A stretch of DNA of 19,245 nt from BOG-908 sp964657885 (GTDB lineage: Bacteria; Pseudomonadota; Alphaproteobacteria; Acetobacterales; Acetobacteraceae), in assembly GCA_964657885.1 (NCBI GenBank), contig CAZZWO010000037.1, positions 1 to 19,245 of the forward strand, written 5' to 3'. This document shows, piece after piece, positions 1-7,601 of this stretch (the stretch's first letter is position 1; every line of letters begins with the position of its first letter). A program made the translations under genes and the position numbers. Below the pieces are notes generated by a model, which made no database searches, was not told where the DNA came from, and saw nothing but the letters and a program-made list of their open reading frames with translations.

Positions 1-113
1 AGCGAGGTAGGTCGCGCCGCACGCAGCTCGCGTTTGCCGCAGCGGGCCTTGCGCACCCGGACAAAATCCTCTTGCGTCCGCCGCCTCATCGCAGCCTGTT
101 CGGAGATCGTCCC
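1..113. other. 5' edge, non-coding upstream region
   Basis: No convincing gene is seen in the first 113 bases. The stretch ends in a Shine-Dalgarno-like GGAG (102-105) placed 8 bases before the ATG of the aldo/keto reductase. No clear -35/-10 pair was recognised. Confidence 0.5.
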
Positions 114-1166
114 ATGCGCAGCAACAAACTCGGCCGTACCGGCCTGTTCGTGTCCGAGCTCTGCCTCGGCACCATGACGTTCGGCGGCGGCGAGGGCATG
201 TGGCGGCAGATCGGCGCGCTGGACCAGGAGGCGGCCGAGCGGCTGGTCGGGCGCGCCATCGATGCCGGCATCAACTTCATCGACACTGCGGACGTCTATG
301 CCGAGGGGCTGTCGGAACAGATCACCGGCCAGGCATTGCGCAACCTGAAGATCCCGCGCGAGAACGTGGTGGTTGCCACCAAGGCCTATGGGCCGACCGG
401 TCCGGGCATGAACTCCCGCGGGGCATCGCGCGTGCATCTGATCGACGCGATCAAGGCGAGCCTGAAGCGGCTGCAGCTTGACCATGTGGACCTGTACCAG
501 ATCCATGGTTTCGACCCGGCCACGCCGATCGAGGAAACCGTGCGCGCACTCGACATCCTCGTGCAGCACGGTCACGTTCGCTACGTCGGCGTTTCGAACT
601 GGGCGGCTTGGCAGATCGTGAAGGCTCTGGGCGTGTCCGAGCGCGAGGGGCTGGCGCGTTTCGAAAGTCTGCAGGCGTATTACACCGTTGCGGGTCGTGA
701 CCTGGAGCGCGAGCATGTGCCCATGCTGCGTCACGAGAAAGTCGGGCTGATGGTGTGGAGCCCGCTGGCCGGCGGGCTGCTGAGCGGGAAATACAGCCGC
801 GAGGACGAGAAATCGGGTGATGGCCGACGGGCGGCGTTCGATTTCCCGCCGGTCGATCGCGAGCGGGCCTACGCCTGCATCGACGCGATGAAACCGATGG
901 CCGAAGCACGCCAGGTGTCGGTGGCGCAGATTGCGCTGGCCTGGCTGCTGCACCAGCGCGTGGTCAGCAGCGTGATCATCGGCGCCAAGCGCATCGAGCA
1001 GCTGGACGACAACATTGCAGCCACCAGCGTCGATCTTACGGAACAGGAACTCGACACGCTGGGCCAGGTGAGCGCATTGCCGCGGGAATACCCCGGCTGG
1101 ATGTTCGAGACGCAGGCCGCCCGCGCGAAGCAGTTGGCCGCGGCGGGACGCCCGACGGCGCGGTAA
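114..1166 (+). CDS. Aldo/keto reductase
   Basis: NADPH-dependent oxidoreductase of the aldo/keto reductase superfamily, a single (beta/alpha)8 barrel of about 350 residues and probably cytosolic. The N-terminus carries the family start (LGRTGLFVSELCLGTMTFGG). The catalytic tetrad is visible as Asp57 (FIDTAD), Tyr62 (VYAEG), Lys90 (VVATK) and His131 (YQIHGF). The C-terminal cofactor region around VIIGAKRIEQLDDN is typical of bacterial members that reduce aldehydes or ketones, but the substrate cannot be read from sequence. The ATG at 114 is preferred over an in-frame TTG at 72 because it has GGAG 8 bases upstream and begins at the conserved family N-terminus. It stands alone on this strand and converges on the flavin monooxygenase, so the context does not hint at a pathway. 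Confidence 0.93.
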   Translation: MRSNKLGRTGLFVSELCLGTMTFGGGEGMWRQIGALDQEAAERLVGRAIDAGINFIDTADVYAEGLSEQITGQALRNLKIPRENVVVATKAYGPTGPGMNSRGASRVHLIDAIKASLKRLQLDHVDLYQIHGFDPATPIEETVRALDILVQHGHVRYVGVSNWAAWQIVKALGVSEREGLARFESLQAYYTVAGRDLEREHVPMLRHEKVGLMVWSPLAGGLLSGKYSREDEKSGDGRRAAFDFPPVDRERAYACIDAMKPMAEARQVSVAQIALAWLLHQRVVSSVIIGAKRIEQLDDNIAATSVDLTEQELDTLGQVSALPREYPGWMFETQAARAKQLAAAGRPTAR

Positions 1167-1167
1167 T

Positions 1168-1234
1168 CGCCAGACCGGCCCACCGATTTTCTGGCGTCAT
1201 GTTTCCGGGCCGGCTGGCGGGTGGCTCAGCCGGC
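1168..1234. terminator. Two hairpins between convergent genes
   Basis: Two perfect inverted repeats lie in the 59-bp gap and the end of the monooxygenase gene. CGCCAGA (1168-1174) pairs with TCTGGCG (1190-1196). GCCGGCTG (1209-1216) pairs with CAGCCGGC (1227-1234). They sit where both converging transcripts should end. Neither has a clear U-tract, so an intrinsic bidirectional terminator is only a possibility. Confidence 0.3.
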
Positions 1235-2704
1235 CGCCGGTGCCAGGCTCCGGTCGAGCACCTCGTAATGACCGAGATCGAGCCGGGCTGTTTCGGCACG
1301 ATACGCCTCGACCGAGCCGCACCAGTTGTTGATGATCAGGTTGTCGGCGTTCTTGTACCAGGAATGACAGCCGCCGGCCCATGACGTACCGCGCAATTCT
1401 GTCTGCAGACGCTGGTTGAATTCGGTCAGCGCGGTCTGTTTCACCTCGATCGGCCGGCCGCCGTTCTGCTCCGATGCCGTCAGCGCCTGCAGAACGTAAG
1501 CGTACTGGCATTCCAGCATCAGCAGGATCGAGTTGTGTCCAAGGTTCGTGTTCGGGCCATACAGCATGAAGAAGTTGGGGAAGCCGGCCACCGTCATCCC
1601 GAGATACGCCTCGGGGGCGCGGCGCCACGCCTCCCGCAGCGAGCGGCCACCGCGGCCCGTGATGTCGCCGGCGCCCATGAACTGCAGCGTGTCGAAACCC
1701 GTCCCATAGACGATGATTTCCGCCTCGTGCAGCACCCCGTCCGCGGTGCGGATGCCGGCGGCCTCGATCCGCTCGATGCGTTCGGTGACGAGGCTGACGT
1801 TCGGCTGCGCCATGGCGGTCAGGAAATCGTCGGATATGATCAGGCGCTTGCAGCCGATCGGATAGGTGGGCCAGAGCCTTTCGCGCAGTTCAGGGTCGGC
1901 AACCTGCGCTTCGAGATGCGCGCGCGCCACCTGCCGGAATTCGTCGGCGGTGGGCGTTCCGGGATGGAATGCGTCGAACCAGCCCTCATGTTCGAGATAG
2001 AAACCGTTCCGGCTGCCGGCGCGGGCAGCCTCGTCCTGGAACAGCATCCTTTCCTCATCGCTGTATGCCCGGTCCAGGCGCGGGATGATGTAGTTCGGCG
2101 AACGCTGGAACACGTCGAGATGCCCGGCGACCGCAGCGAGTTCCGGGATGAATTGCGCGGCACTCGGTCCGTTGCCGATGCTGGCGATCCGCCGACCGGC
2201 AAGCTCCACATCGTGGTTCCAACGCGCCGAATGGAACCAGTCGCCCGCGAAATCCTCCACGCCGCGAATATCCTGGGTGGATGGCCGGTTGAGCTGTCCC
2301 CAGGCCGTCACGAGGATGTCGGCGGTCAAGCGGCCGCCGTCCGCCAGGTCGACATGCCAAGCCGAACCGGCTTCGTCCCAGCGCGCGCCTGAGACCTCGG
2401 CGTTCAGCCGGATGTGGTTGCCCAATCCATGCCGTTCGACCAGCGCTTCGATGTTGGCCAGGATTTCGGGCTGCAGCGGGTAGATGCGCGTCCAGTCGGG
2501 CTGCGTGTCGAACGAGAACCAGTATAGATGCGACTGGATGTCGCAGGCCGCGCCGGGATAGGTGTTGTCCCGCCAGGTGCCGCCGACCCGAGCCGCTTTC
2601 TCCAGCAGCACGAACGATGTTTCGCCCTCCTGCCGCAGCCGGATGCCCATTCCCAGGCCACCGAAACCGGCACCGATCACGGCAACCTTGTAGTGTTCGC
2701 GCAT
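1226..2704 (-). CDS. Baeyer-Villiger-type flavin monooxygenase
   Basis: FAD- and NADPH-dependent class B monooxygenase of 492 residues, expected to insert oxygen next to a ketone or to hydroxylate a soft nucleophile. The N-terminal FAD-binding Rossmann motif is GAGFGG (G11, G13, G16). The type I Baeyer-Villiger fingerprint FxGxxxHxxxW is complete at F152-W162. A second nucleotide-binding motif, GNGPSA (178-183), follows for NADPH. Near the C-terminus YGTGFDT matches the ATG-like motif of the family. The ATG at 2704 is chosen over an in-frame upstream start because the fold begins directly there (REHYKVAVIGAG) and GGGGACGAG lies just upstream. It lies 162 bp downstream of the S53 peptidase on the same strand. 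The substrate is unknown. Confidence 0.92.
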   Translation of the reverse strand: MREHYKVAVIGAGFGGLGMGIRLRQEGETSFVLLEKAARVGGTWRDNTYPGAACDIQSHLYWFSFDTQPDWTRIYPLQPEILANIEALVERHGLGNHIRLNAEVSGARWDEAGSAWHVDLADGGRLTADILVTAWGQLNRPSTQDIRGVEDFAGDWFHSARWNHDVELAGRRIASIGNGPSAAQFIPELAAVAGHLDVFQRSPNYIIPRLDRAYSDEERMLFQDEAARAGSRNGFYLEHEGWFDAFHPGTPTADEFRQVARAHLEAQVADPELRERLWPTYPIGCKRLIISDDFLTAMAQPNVSLVTERIERIEAAGIRTADGVLHEAEIIVYGTGFDTLQFMGAGDITGRGGRSLREAWRRAPEAYLGMTVAGFPNFFMLYGPNTNLGHNSILLMLECQYAYVLQALTASEQNGGRPIEVKQTALTEFNQRLQTELRGTSWAGGCHSWYKNADNLIINNWCGSVEAYRAETARLDLGHYEVLDRSLAPAAG

Positions 2705-2866
2705 CGAAAGCTCGTCCCCTCGCGGCACGGTTCTGGATCGGAGGCGAGTGTCACCGCTCACCCGGACATGCCGGCCGTCGATCCCACTATCACCCTGCTC
2801 GGGTCCATGCACAACGTCCGTGGCTGCAAGCGGGGCCCGGCGCGATGCCGGCCAGTTGGGGCGCGT
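2705..2866. other. Intergenic region upstream of the monooxygenase
   Basis: This is the 162-bp gap between the S53 peptidase stop and the monooxygenase start, both on the minus strand. It holds the ribosome binding site of the monooxygenase and presumably its promoter. An imperfect GC-rich dyad just after the peptidase stop (about 2836-2855) may help terminate the peptidase transcript. No reliable -35/-10 was recognised. Confidence 0.35.
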
Positions 2867-4384
2867 TCAGCTGGTGGCCGCAGCACCCTTGGAGACGCCC
2901 GCGAGCACCGCCTGCACCTGCGTGCCGACCGGGGAGCCGAGGCCGGTCACCGGGTCCCAGCCGGGGCCCGCATCGAATGCGCCATTGTTGCCGGATACGA
3001 TGTCGGTGAACGCGGCAGTGTGCGCGTACAGGATCGGGTTGATGAACCCCGAGTTCTTGCCGGCCGACTGGTTGATCAGCGCGACCAGCCCTGCCCACAA
3101 AGGTGCGACCGCACTGGTGCCGCCGATCACCGCCTGGCTGCCATCCACGCTCACCTTGTAGCCGGTTGCCGGATCGGCGTTGCCGGCCACATCGGGGACG
3201 CCCCGGCCGCTACCGGTCACCACGCCATTCTGCCACGTGGGAACGGGGAAGCTTGCCGAATAGCCGCCGCCCGATGCACCGCCCTGTGCGCCGTCGTTCC
3301 ACGCCACCTCGGACTTGCCCGGCCGCAGGCTGGTGCCGCCGCACCCGAGCACGTTCGCGCTCGATGCCGGAAAATCGACGTGGTTCTGCCCGTCGGTCGC
3401 GCCGTCGGTGGAGCCGTTGTCGCCGGACGCCACGCACACCGTGATCCCGAGCGTTGCAGCCTGCGCCAGCGCCTGATCGATCGCGTCGATGTCCTGCTGC
3501 GTGTAGGCGTTCTCCGGACCGCCCCAGCTGATCGAGATGACCGACGGCTTGTTCGTGGTGTCGTTGACCGCTTCGGAGATCGCGTCGTGAAACCCGCTGC
3601 CCTGGTTCGGGCCGAAATACACCGCGATGTCGGCGCCTGGCGCGACACTGCCAGCCACCTCGATGTCGAGCTGCACCTCGCCGTCGGCGCCGTTCGGATC
3701 GCCGTCGGGCGCGTTGGTCGAGCCATCGACGCCGACGCTGACCAGCTTGCCGGAGCGGGAGATCCCCGCCGCGGTGAAATACGCGGCGATGTCGGAAGCC
3801 TTGTAGCCGCCGCCCAGCTCGATCAGCGCGATAGTCTGGCCGGTGCCGTCCAACCCCGTCGGGAACTTGTATGCAGCCGCCACCTGCGCCGGCGTGTACG
3901 AGGTTTGCGCGCTCGCCGCGGCCGGACGGAAATGCGGCTTGGCGACCGGGCGCTGGTCCAGGCCCATCACCGCCACCACGTCCTGGGCGATCTCGTCGGG
4001 GATGACGATGTGCCCGCTGCGTGCCACGAATTGGCCGGTCCCGGCGGCGCCGGCGTACAGCCCGATCTGCGTCGGCTGGAAGGCCGCGACGGCCTGCGCA
4101 TAGGTTCCGCGCAGCTTGACCACATGGGCCGCGGCATCCTCCGACACGACCTTCAGCCCGAAGCGTTTCGCCACCGCGCGCACCCGGCCGACCACGTCGT
4201 CGGGCGTTCCGTGCAGCGCGCGGTAGGCCGCGCGGCTGATCCCCGGGCCACCGGCATGCGTCTGGGCATCCAGCGGCGTCCCGGGCCGCAGCACCACGGT
4301 CAATTGTACGGTTCCGGCGGGATCGACATCGCCGAGCCTCTCGCCTTCCGGAGGGAGGCGGAAACTTGCACCGAATGTGGGCAT
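2867..4384 (-). CDS. Kumamolisin-like S53 (sedolisin) peptidase precursor
   Basis: Pro-kumamolisin type serine-carboxyl endopeptidase of 505 residues, an acid-active family normally made as a self-cleaving proenzyme. Residues about 1-155 form the pro-domain, ending near VAKPHFRP. The catalytic domain starts around TSYTPAQVAAAY (161). The expected residues are present: Glu236 and Asp240 in GEVQLDIEV, oxyanion Asp322 in SGDNGS, and nucleophile Ser424 in GGTSAVAP. The C-terminal calcium site is visible as Asp461-Ile462 (FTDIV) and the GPGWDPVTGLGSP segment. Start 4384 is chosen for its AAGGAAG ribosome site and because the upstream extension overlaps the divergent gene. No signal peptide is visible from this start, as also in kumamolisin itself, so the export route is unclear. 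Substrate proteins are unknown. Confidence 0.95.
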   Translation of the reverse strand: MPTFGASFRLPPEGERLGDVDPAGTVQLTVVLRPGTPLDAQTHAGGPGISRAAYRALHGTPDDVVGRVRAVAKRFGLKVVSEDAAAHVVKLRGTYAQAVAAFQPTQIGLYAGAAGTGQFVARSGHIVIPDEIAQDVVAVMGLDQRPVAKPHFRPAAASAQTSYTPAQVAAAYKFPTGLDGTGQTIALIELGGGYKASDIAAYFTAAGISRSGKLVSVGVDGSTNAPDGDPNGADGEVQLDIEVAGSVAPGADIAVYFGPNQGSGFHDAISEAVNDTTNKPSVISISWGGPENAYTQQDIDAIDQALAQAATLGITVCVASGDNGSTDGATDGQNHVDFPASSANVLGCGGTSLRPGKSEVAWNDGAQGGASGGGYSASFPVPTWQNGVVTGSGRGVPDVAGNADPATGYKVSVDGSQAVIGGTSAVAPLWAGLVALINQSAGKNSGFINPILYAHTAAFTDIVSGNNGAFDAGPGWDPVTGLGSPVGTQVQAVLAGVSKGAAATS

Positions 4385-4469
4385 CGCTGCTTCCTTGTTG
4401 ACGTCGGTCTGTAAACGCTTCGACAGCGCGCCGGATGCAAGCGCTGCCGCCGGCACAATATGGCCGTGG
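4385..4469. promoter_or_regulatory. Divergent intergenic region, S53 peptidase / SPL-like
   Basis: These 85 bp separate the divergent starts of the S53 peptidase and the SPL-like gene, so both promoters should lie here or just inside the genes. TTGACG (4398-4403) resembles a -35 box on the plus strand, but no good -10 is spaced from it. No operator was recognised. Confidence 0.35.
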
Positions 4470-5513
4470 ATGAGTCGTCTCTGGTCGCCACGCCGCGTGC
4501 TTGTCACGCCGTCCGCCCTGGCCCGCCCGGCCGGCGCCGGCATGGTGGAACGCGCGGCCGCAACCGGTGCCGAGATCGTGCAGCTGAAGGCGGACCGGCT
4601 GGCCGGCCTTCCCGATGCTTACCGCGACGCCAAGACGACGATGGCCATTGTCACCGCGAGCCCCAGCCGGCGCCGTCTGCAGCCGATCCCGCCCAGTGCC
4701 GACTGGCGCTTCGACCTCGCCGAGGGCTGCCCCGCGCATTGTTCGTATTGCTACCTCGCCGGCTCGCTCGCCGGGCCGCCGATCGTCCGTGCCTACGCCA
4801 ACCTCGACGAGATCCTGGCGGAGCTGGCGCCGGCGGTGGGCCAGGGGAAGGTCACCTCCGTCTCGGCGGACCGTGCGCATGAGGGCACGACCTTCGAGTG
4901 CTCCTGCTACACCGACCCTCTGGCGCTCGAGCACCTGACCGGCAGCCTGGCCACCTGCATCACCCATTTCGGTGCCTGGGACGCGCCGGTGCAGTTGCGC
5001 TTCACCACGAAGTTCGACGCGGTCGGGCCGCTGCTCGGGCTGGCGCATAACCGCCGCACCCGCGTTCGCTTTTCGGTGAACGCCCGCGCTGCCGAACGGC
5101 ACGAAGGCGGCACCCCGCGGATGCCGGCGCGGCTGGCCGCGATGCGGGCGATGGCGATGGCCGGTTACCCGGTCGGGCTGACCGTCGCGCCGATCCTTCG
5201 CGTGCCGGACTGGGAAGCCGCCTATGAGAACCTGTTTGCCGATGTCGCGGTGGCGCTGAACGGCGTGCCGGACCCGGACCTCACGGCCGAGATGATCACC
5301 CACCGGTTCACGCCGAAATCGAAGGACGTGCTGACCGGCTGGTATCCCGGCAGCCCGTTGGAGATGGACGAGGCCTCACGCACCCGCAAGCTCACGAAGT
5401 TCGGCTCGTTGAAATACGTTTTTCCGAAGGAGCAGATGGCGGCGATGCGCGGCAGCCTCGAGGCGTCGCTTGCACGCCACCTGCCGTTTGCGCGGCACCT
5501 TTACTGGACGTAG
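4470..5513 (+). CDS. Spore photoproduct lyase-like radical SAM protein
   Basis: Radical SAM enzyme of 347 residues resembling spore photoproduct lyase (SplB), which reverses the UV thymine lesion 5-thyminyl-5,6-dihydrothymine by direct radical repair. The [4Fe-4S] cluster motif CxxxCxxC is Cys87, Cys91 and Cys94 (CPAHCSYCYL). The segment FECSCYTDPLALEHLT (143-157) aligns by eye with the Bacillus FEAACTSDIVGIDHLT segment, placing Cys146 at the position of the H-atom-donor cysteine Cys141. The C-terminal HLYWT also matches the family's LQYFT end. The ATG at 4470 gives the usual N-terminus (MSRLWSPRRVLVTP). Nothing in the window suggests sporulation, so a vegetative DNA-repair role or another substrate is possible. 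Its stop overlaps the convergent nrsF gene by 13 bp. Confidence 0.88.
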   Translation: MSRLWSPRRVLVTPSALARPAGAGMVERAAATGAEIVQLKADRLAGLPDAYRDAKTTMAIVTASPSRRRLQPIPPSADWRFDLAEGCPAHCSYCYLAGSLAGPPIVRAYANLDEILAELAPAVGQGKVTSVSADRAHEGTTFECSCYTDPLALEHLTGSLATCITHFGAWDAPVQLRFTTKFDAVGPLLGLAHNRRTRVRFSVNARAAERHEGGTPRMPARLAAMRAMAMAGYPVGLTVAPILRVPDWEAAYENLFADVAVALNGVPDPDLTAEMITHRFTPKSKDVLTGWYPGSPLEMDEASRTRKLTKFGSLKYVFPKEQMAAMRGSLEASLARHLPFARHLYWT

Positions 5514-6190
5514 CCGCGGAACCGACCGGGCCGCTGCCTCGCGAACATGCGAGGGCCGAGCAACCGCATGATGGCGACGATGATGGCCACCGCCGCCAGA
5601 TGCGCGAGCAGGTCGTCGGCGGTGGCGTCGAACGGATGGATCAGCGCCAGGAGGGTGGACGCGGCGGCAGCGCTGGCGAGGCCGGCCAGAGCCGCGGTCA
5701 GGCCCGGGCGCAGGGGACAGGCGCGCAGCAGCAACGCGCCGAGGGCCGCGGATAGCGGCACCGCCACCAGAAGCAGGAACTTCATGCAGACCAGCTTGTG
5801 CATGTGGGGCTCCGGCTGCGTGCCGGCGGCCGGCAGCAGACGCAGGCAACCCGCGGTGCTGGCGCCAAACCAGATGGCGAAGGCCGGCACGGGAAGCAGC
5901 GCCCAGCGCGCGGACCGTCCCGGAATGCCCGTCTCCAACGCCGCCCAGCAGGCGAGCACCGCCGTCAGCATCGCACCGGCCTGGCTGATCCACATATCGG
6001 GTTCCGACATCAGGCGTTGCCGCAGGGCCGCGAAATCCGCGAACAACGACAGCAGGAGCCCGATCCAGCCGGCGGCCGCGAGCCACAGGCCGACCCTGAC
6101 CCATACCGGCCAGATCCTGGCGACCGGCCGCAGATCCCGCGACAGGCGGCCGATCAGTTGCTCGTGTAGGCCGGTCACGGTCTTAGACAT
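5501..6190 (-). CDS. nrsF: NrsF-like anti-sigma factor (DUF1109)
   Basis: Membrane protein of 229 residues of the DUF1109/NrsF family, which in Caulobacter and relatives binds and silences the sigma factor encoded just upstream. A cytosolic N-terminal stretch (about 1-28) is followed by six hydrophobic segments near 31-51, 68-86, 94-112, 134-157, 161-183 and 195-212. Its start lies inside the sigma gene (8-bp overlap) with GAGG as ribosome site, indicating translational coupling. Cysteines are C81, C115, C135 and C158. Caulobacter NrsF senses chromium and cadmium with two conserved cysteines 50 residues apart. C135 is a plausible match for the first, but 50 residues on there is His185, not Cys. 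The trigger may therefore differ. Confidence 0.85.
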   Translation of the reverse strand: MSKTVTGLHEQLIGRLSRDLRPVARIWPVWVRVGLWLAAAGWIGLLLSLFADFAALRQRLMSEPDMWISQAGAMLTAVLACWAALETGIPGRSARWALLPVPAFAIWFGASTAGCLRLLPAAGTQPEPHMHKLVCMKFLLLVAVPLSAALGALLLRACPLRPGLTAALAGLASAAAASTLLALIHPFDATADDLLAHLAAVAIIVAIMRLLGPRMFARQRPGRFRGYVQ

Positions 6191-6752
6191 CGGAAGCCTC
6201 GCCGAAGCGGGTCCGCAAGGCACGGAGCGCCCGGTGCAGGCTGACCTTCAGGGCGCCGCGGGTCTGCCCGGTGTCGCGCGCCGCTTCCTCCAGCGAACGC
6301 TCCTGCAACCCGAGCAGCTCGACGGCCTGCCGCTGTTGCGGCGGCAAGGTAGCGATGGCCGCGCGCAGCCGGGTCGCATCGGTCTGGGCATCCAGGCCGG
6401 CATCGGGGCCGGCGCTCAGCTCGGGATGATTGTCGTAGGCGTCCGGGTCGTGAACCTCGCGGCCACCTTGCCGGCCATGCTGGCGCAGCGCATCGATTGC
6501 CCGGCGGGTGGCAATAGCCTGCAGCCAGGGCATGAACGGCCGGGCAGGATCGTAGGTCGGCAGCGCGCGATGAACCGTCAGCAACACGTCCTGCACCACG
6601 TCGTCCACCGAACCCGGGCGGACACCCATTCGCCTGGCGCTGGCCGCCGCAACCGGCACGCAGGCATGCAGCACCTCGCGATAGGCGACCTGGTCACCCG
6701 CCTGCGCCTGCGCCATCCGCTTCGCCAGCCAAGCGTCGTCGTGACCGTCCAT
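6183..6752 (-). CDS. sigF: ECF RNA polymerase sigma factor, SigF-like
   Basis: Extracytoplasmic-function sigma factor of 189 residues. Region 2 covers about 20-92 and includes the typical DVVQDVLLTVHRALPTYDP and FMPWLQAIATRRAIDALR blocks. Region 4 covers about 128-182, with LPPQQRQAVELL and the helix-turn-helix SLEEAARDTGQTRGALKVSL. Adjacency to a DUF1109 anti-sigma gene identifies it as a SigF-type factor. Two matches to the Caulobacter SigF promoter consensus lie at the head of this operon and of the divergent one. The 111 bp upstream (6753-6863) contain no such motif, so it is probably transcribed by read-through from the cytochrome b promoter, or from an unrecognised weak promoter. No strong Shine-Dalgarno was seen. 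Confidence 0.9.
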   Translation of the reverse strand: MDGHDDAWLAKRMAQAQAGDQVAYREVLHACVPVAAASARRMGVRPGSVDDVVQDVLLTVHRALPTYDPARPFMPWLQAIATRRAIDALRQHGRQGGREVHDPDAYDNHPELSAGPDAGLDAQTDATRLRAAIATLPPQQRQAVELLGLQERSLEEAARDTGQTRGALKVSLHRALRALRTRFGEASDV

Positions 6753-6863
6753 GCGCCGATATTACGCGGAATGCCCCGCTCCGGAACACCGGGCGCCAAA
6801 AGTATGCACACCAGTGTCCGGATTGCGATTGCGCGGCGGGACAGAGCGTCGCGGTCGCGTCCA

Positions 6864-7601
6864 TCAGGACCCGCTGAACCAGTTGTAACCCTGATCCTCC
6901 CAGTAACCGCCGGGGTTCTTGTTGGTGACCGTGATTGCCGCGATGTTCTTGGGATTCTTGAAGCCGAGCTTGGTCGGGATACGCAGCCGGACCGGCGCAC
7001 CCCATTCCGGGGTGAGCGGCGCGCCCTCGAAATCCAGCGCCAGGATGGTCTGCGGATGCAGGGCCGACGCCATGTCGATGCTGGACGAGTAATCGTCGAA
7101 GCACTCGAAGCCCACGTAGCCGGCGCGCAGATCGGCGCCGATGCGCTGCAGGAACACGCGCAACGGCACGCCGGACCACTGCCCGATCTGGCTCCAGCCC
7201 TCGACGCAGATGTGGCGCGTGATCTGCGCTTCCTGCGGCAGCGTCCGCAGGCGCGACAGCGGCCACGACGAATCGTCGGAAACCAGCCCCGACACGTCGA
7301 GCTGCCAATCCGGCGCGGGGGTGCGGACCTGGCTGAGCGGGTAATAGGCGTTGAACTTGAACGGCCGCGTGATCTGGTCGGGACGGAACGTGGCGGCCAG
7401 GCGGTTCGGGTCGAACAGCGCCGCCTGCACCCGGTCGTTGAAGCGGAGCATGCTCCACAGCATGCGGTCGAACACCCCGTCCTTGGTGGACAGGTCGCAG
7501 CCGGTCAGCATGGTCAGCGCACCCATAGACAGGCCGCCGCGCAACAGGTGACGGCGCTCCAGCTTGCGGATCTGGGTCAGGTGGTCCTGGCGGCGGATCA
7601 T
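6864..7601 (-). CDS. Sulfite oxidase-family molybdopterin enzyme, Tat lipoprotein
   Basis: Molybdopterin-binding oxidoreductase of the sulfite oxidase/YedY (MsrP) superfamily, 245 residues, so clearly shorter than E. coli MsrP (about 334). The N-terminus has a twin-arginine motif (ERRHLLRGG, R16-R17), then a hydrophobic run and a lipobox LTGC with Cys35. This suggests Tat export of a folded, cofactor-loaded lipoprotein to the periplasm. The molybdenum-ligating cysteine is Cys132 in RHICVEGWSQIGQW. MsrP relatives reduce methionine sulfoxide in periplasmic proteins, and the nearby msrA/msrB and shared promoter region make that role attractive here, though the real substrate is unproven. AAAGGGGG precedes the start, and the gene overlaps the cytochrome b stop (ATGA). 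That cytochrome is the likely electron donor. Confidence 0.88.
   Translation of the reverse strand: MIRRQDHLTQIRKLERRHLLRGGLSMGALTMLTGCDLSTKDGVFDRMLWSMLRFNDRVQAALFDPNRLAATFRPDQITRPFKFNAYYPLSQVRTPAPDWQLDVSGLVSDDSSWPLSRLRTLPQEAQITRHICVEGWSQIGQWSGVPLRVFLQRIGADLRAGYVGFECFDDYSSSIDMASALHPQTILALDFEGAPLTPEWGAPVRLRIPTKLGFKNPKNIAAITVTNKNPGGYWEDQGYNWFSGS

Noticed and set aside
2528..4414. Long plus-strand open frame opposite the S53 peptidase
   Set aside because: It is the antisense shadow of a strongly conserved S53 gene. The translation is low-complexity and Arg/Ala/His-rich with no recognisable motif.
6878..6925. Two GTAACC words on the plus strand near the end of the molybdoenzyme gene
   Set aside because: No CGAA at 15-17 bases after either copy, and both face against the local genes.
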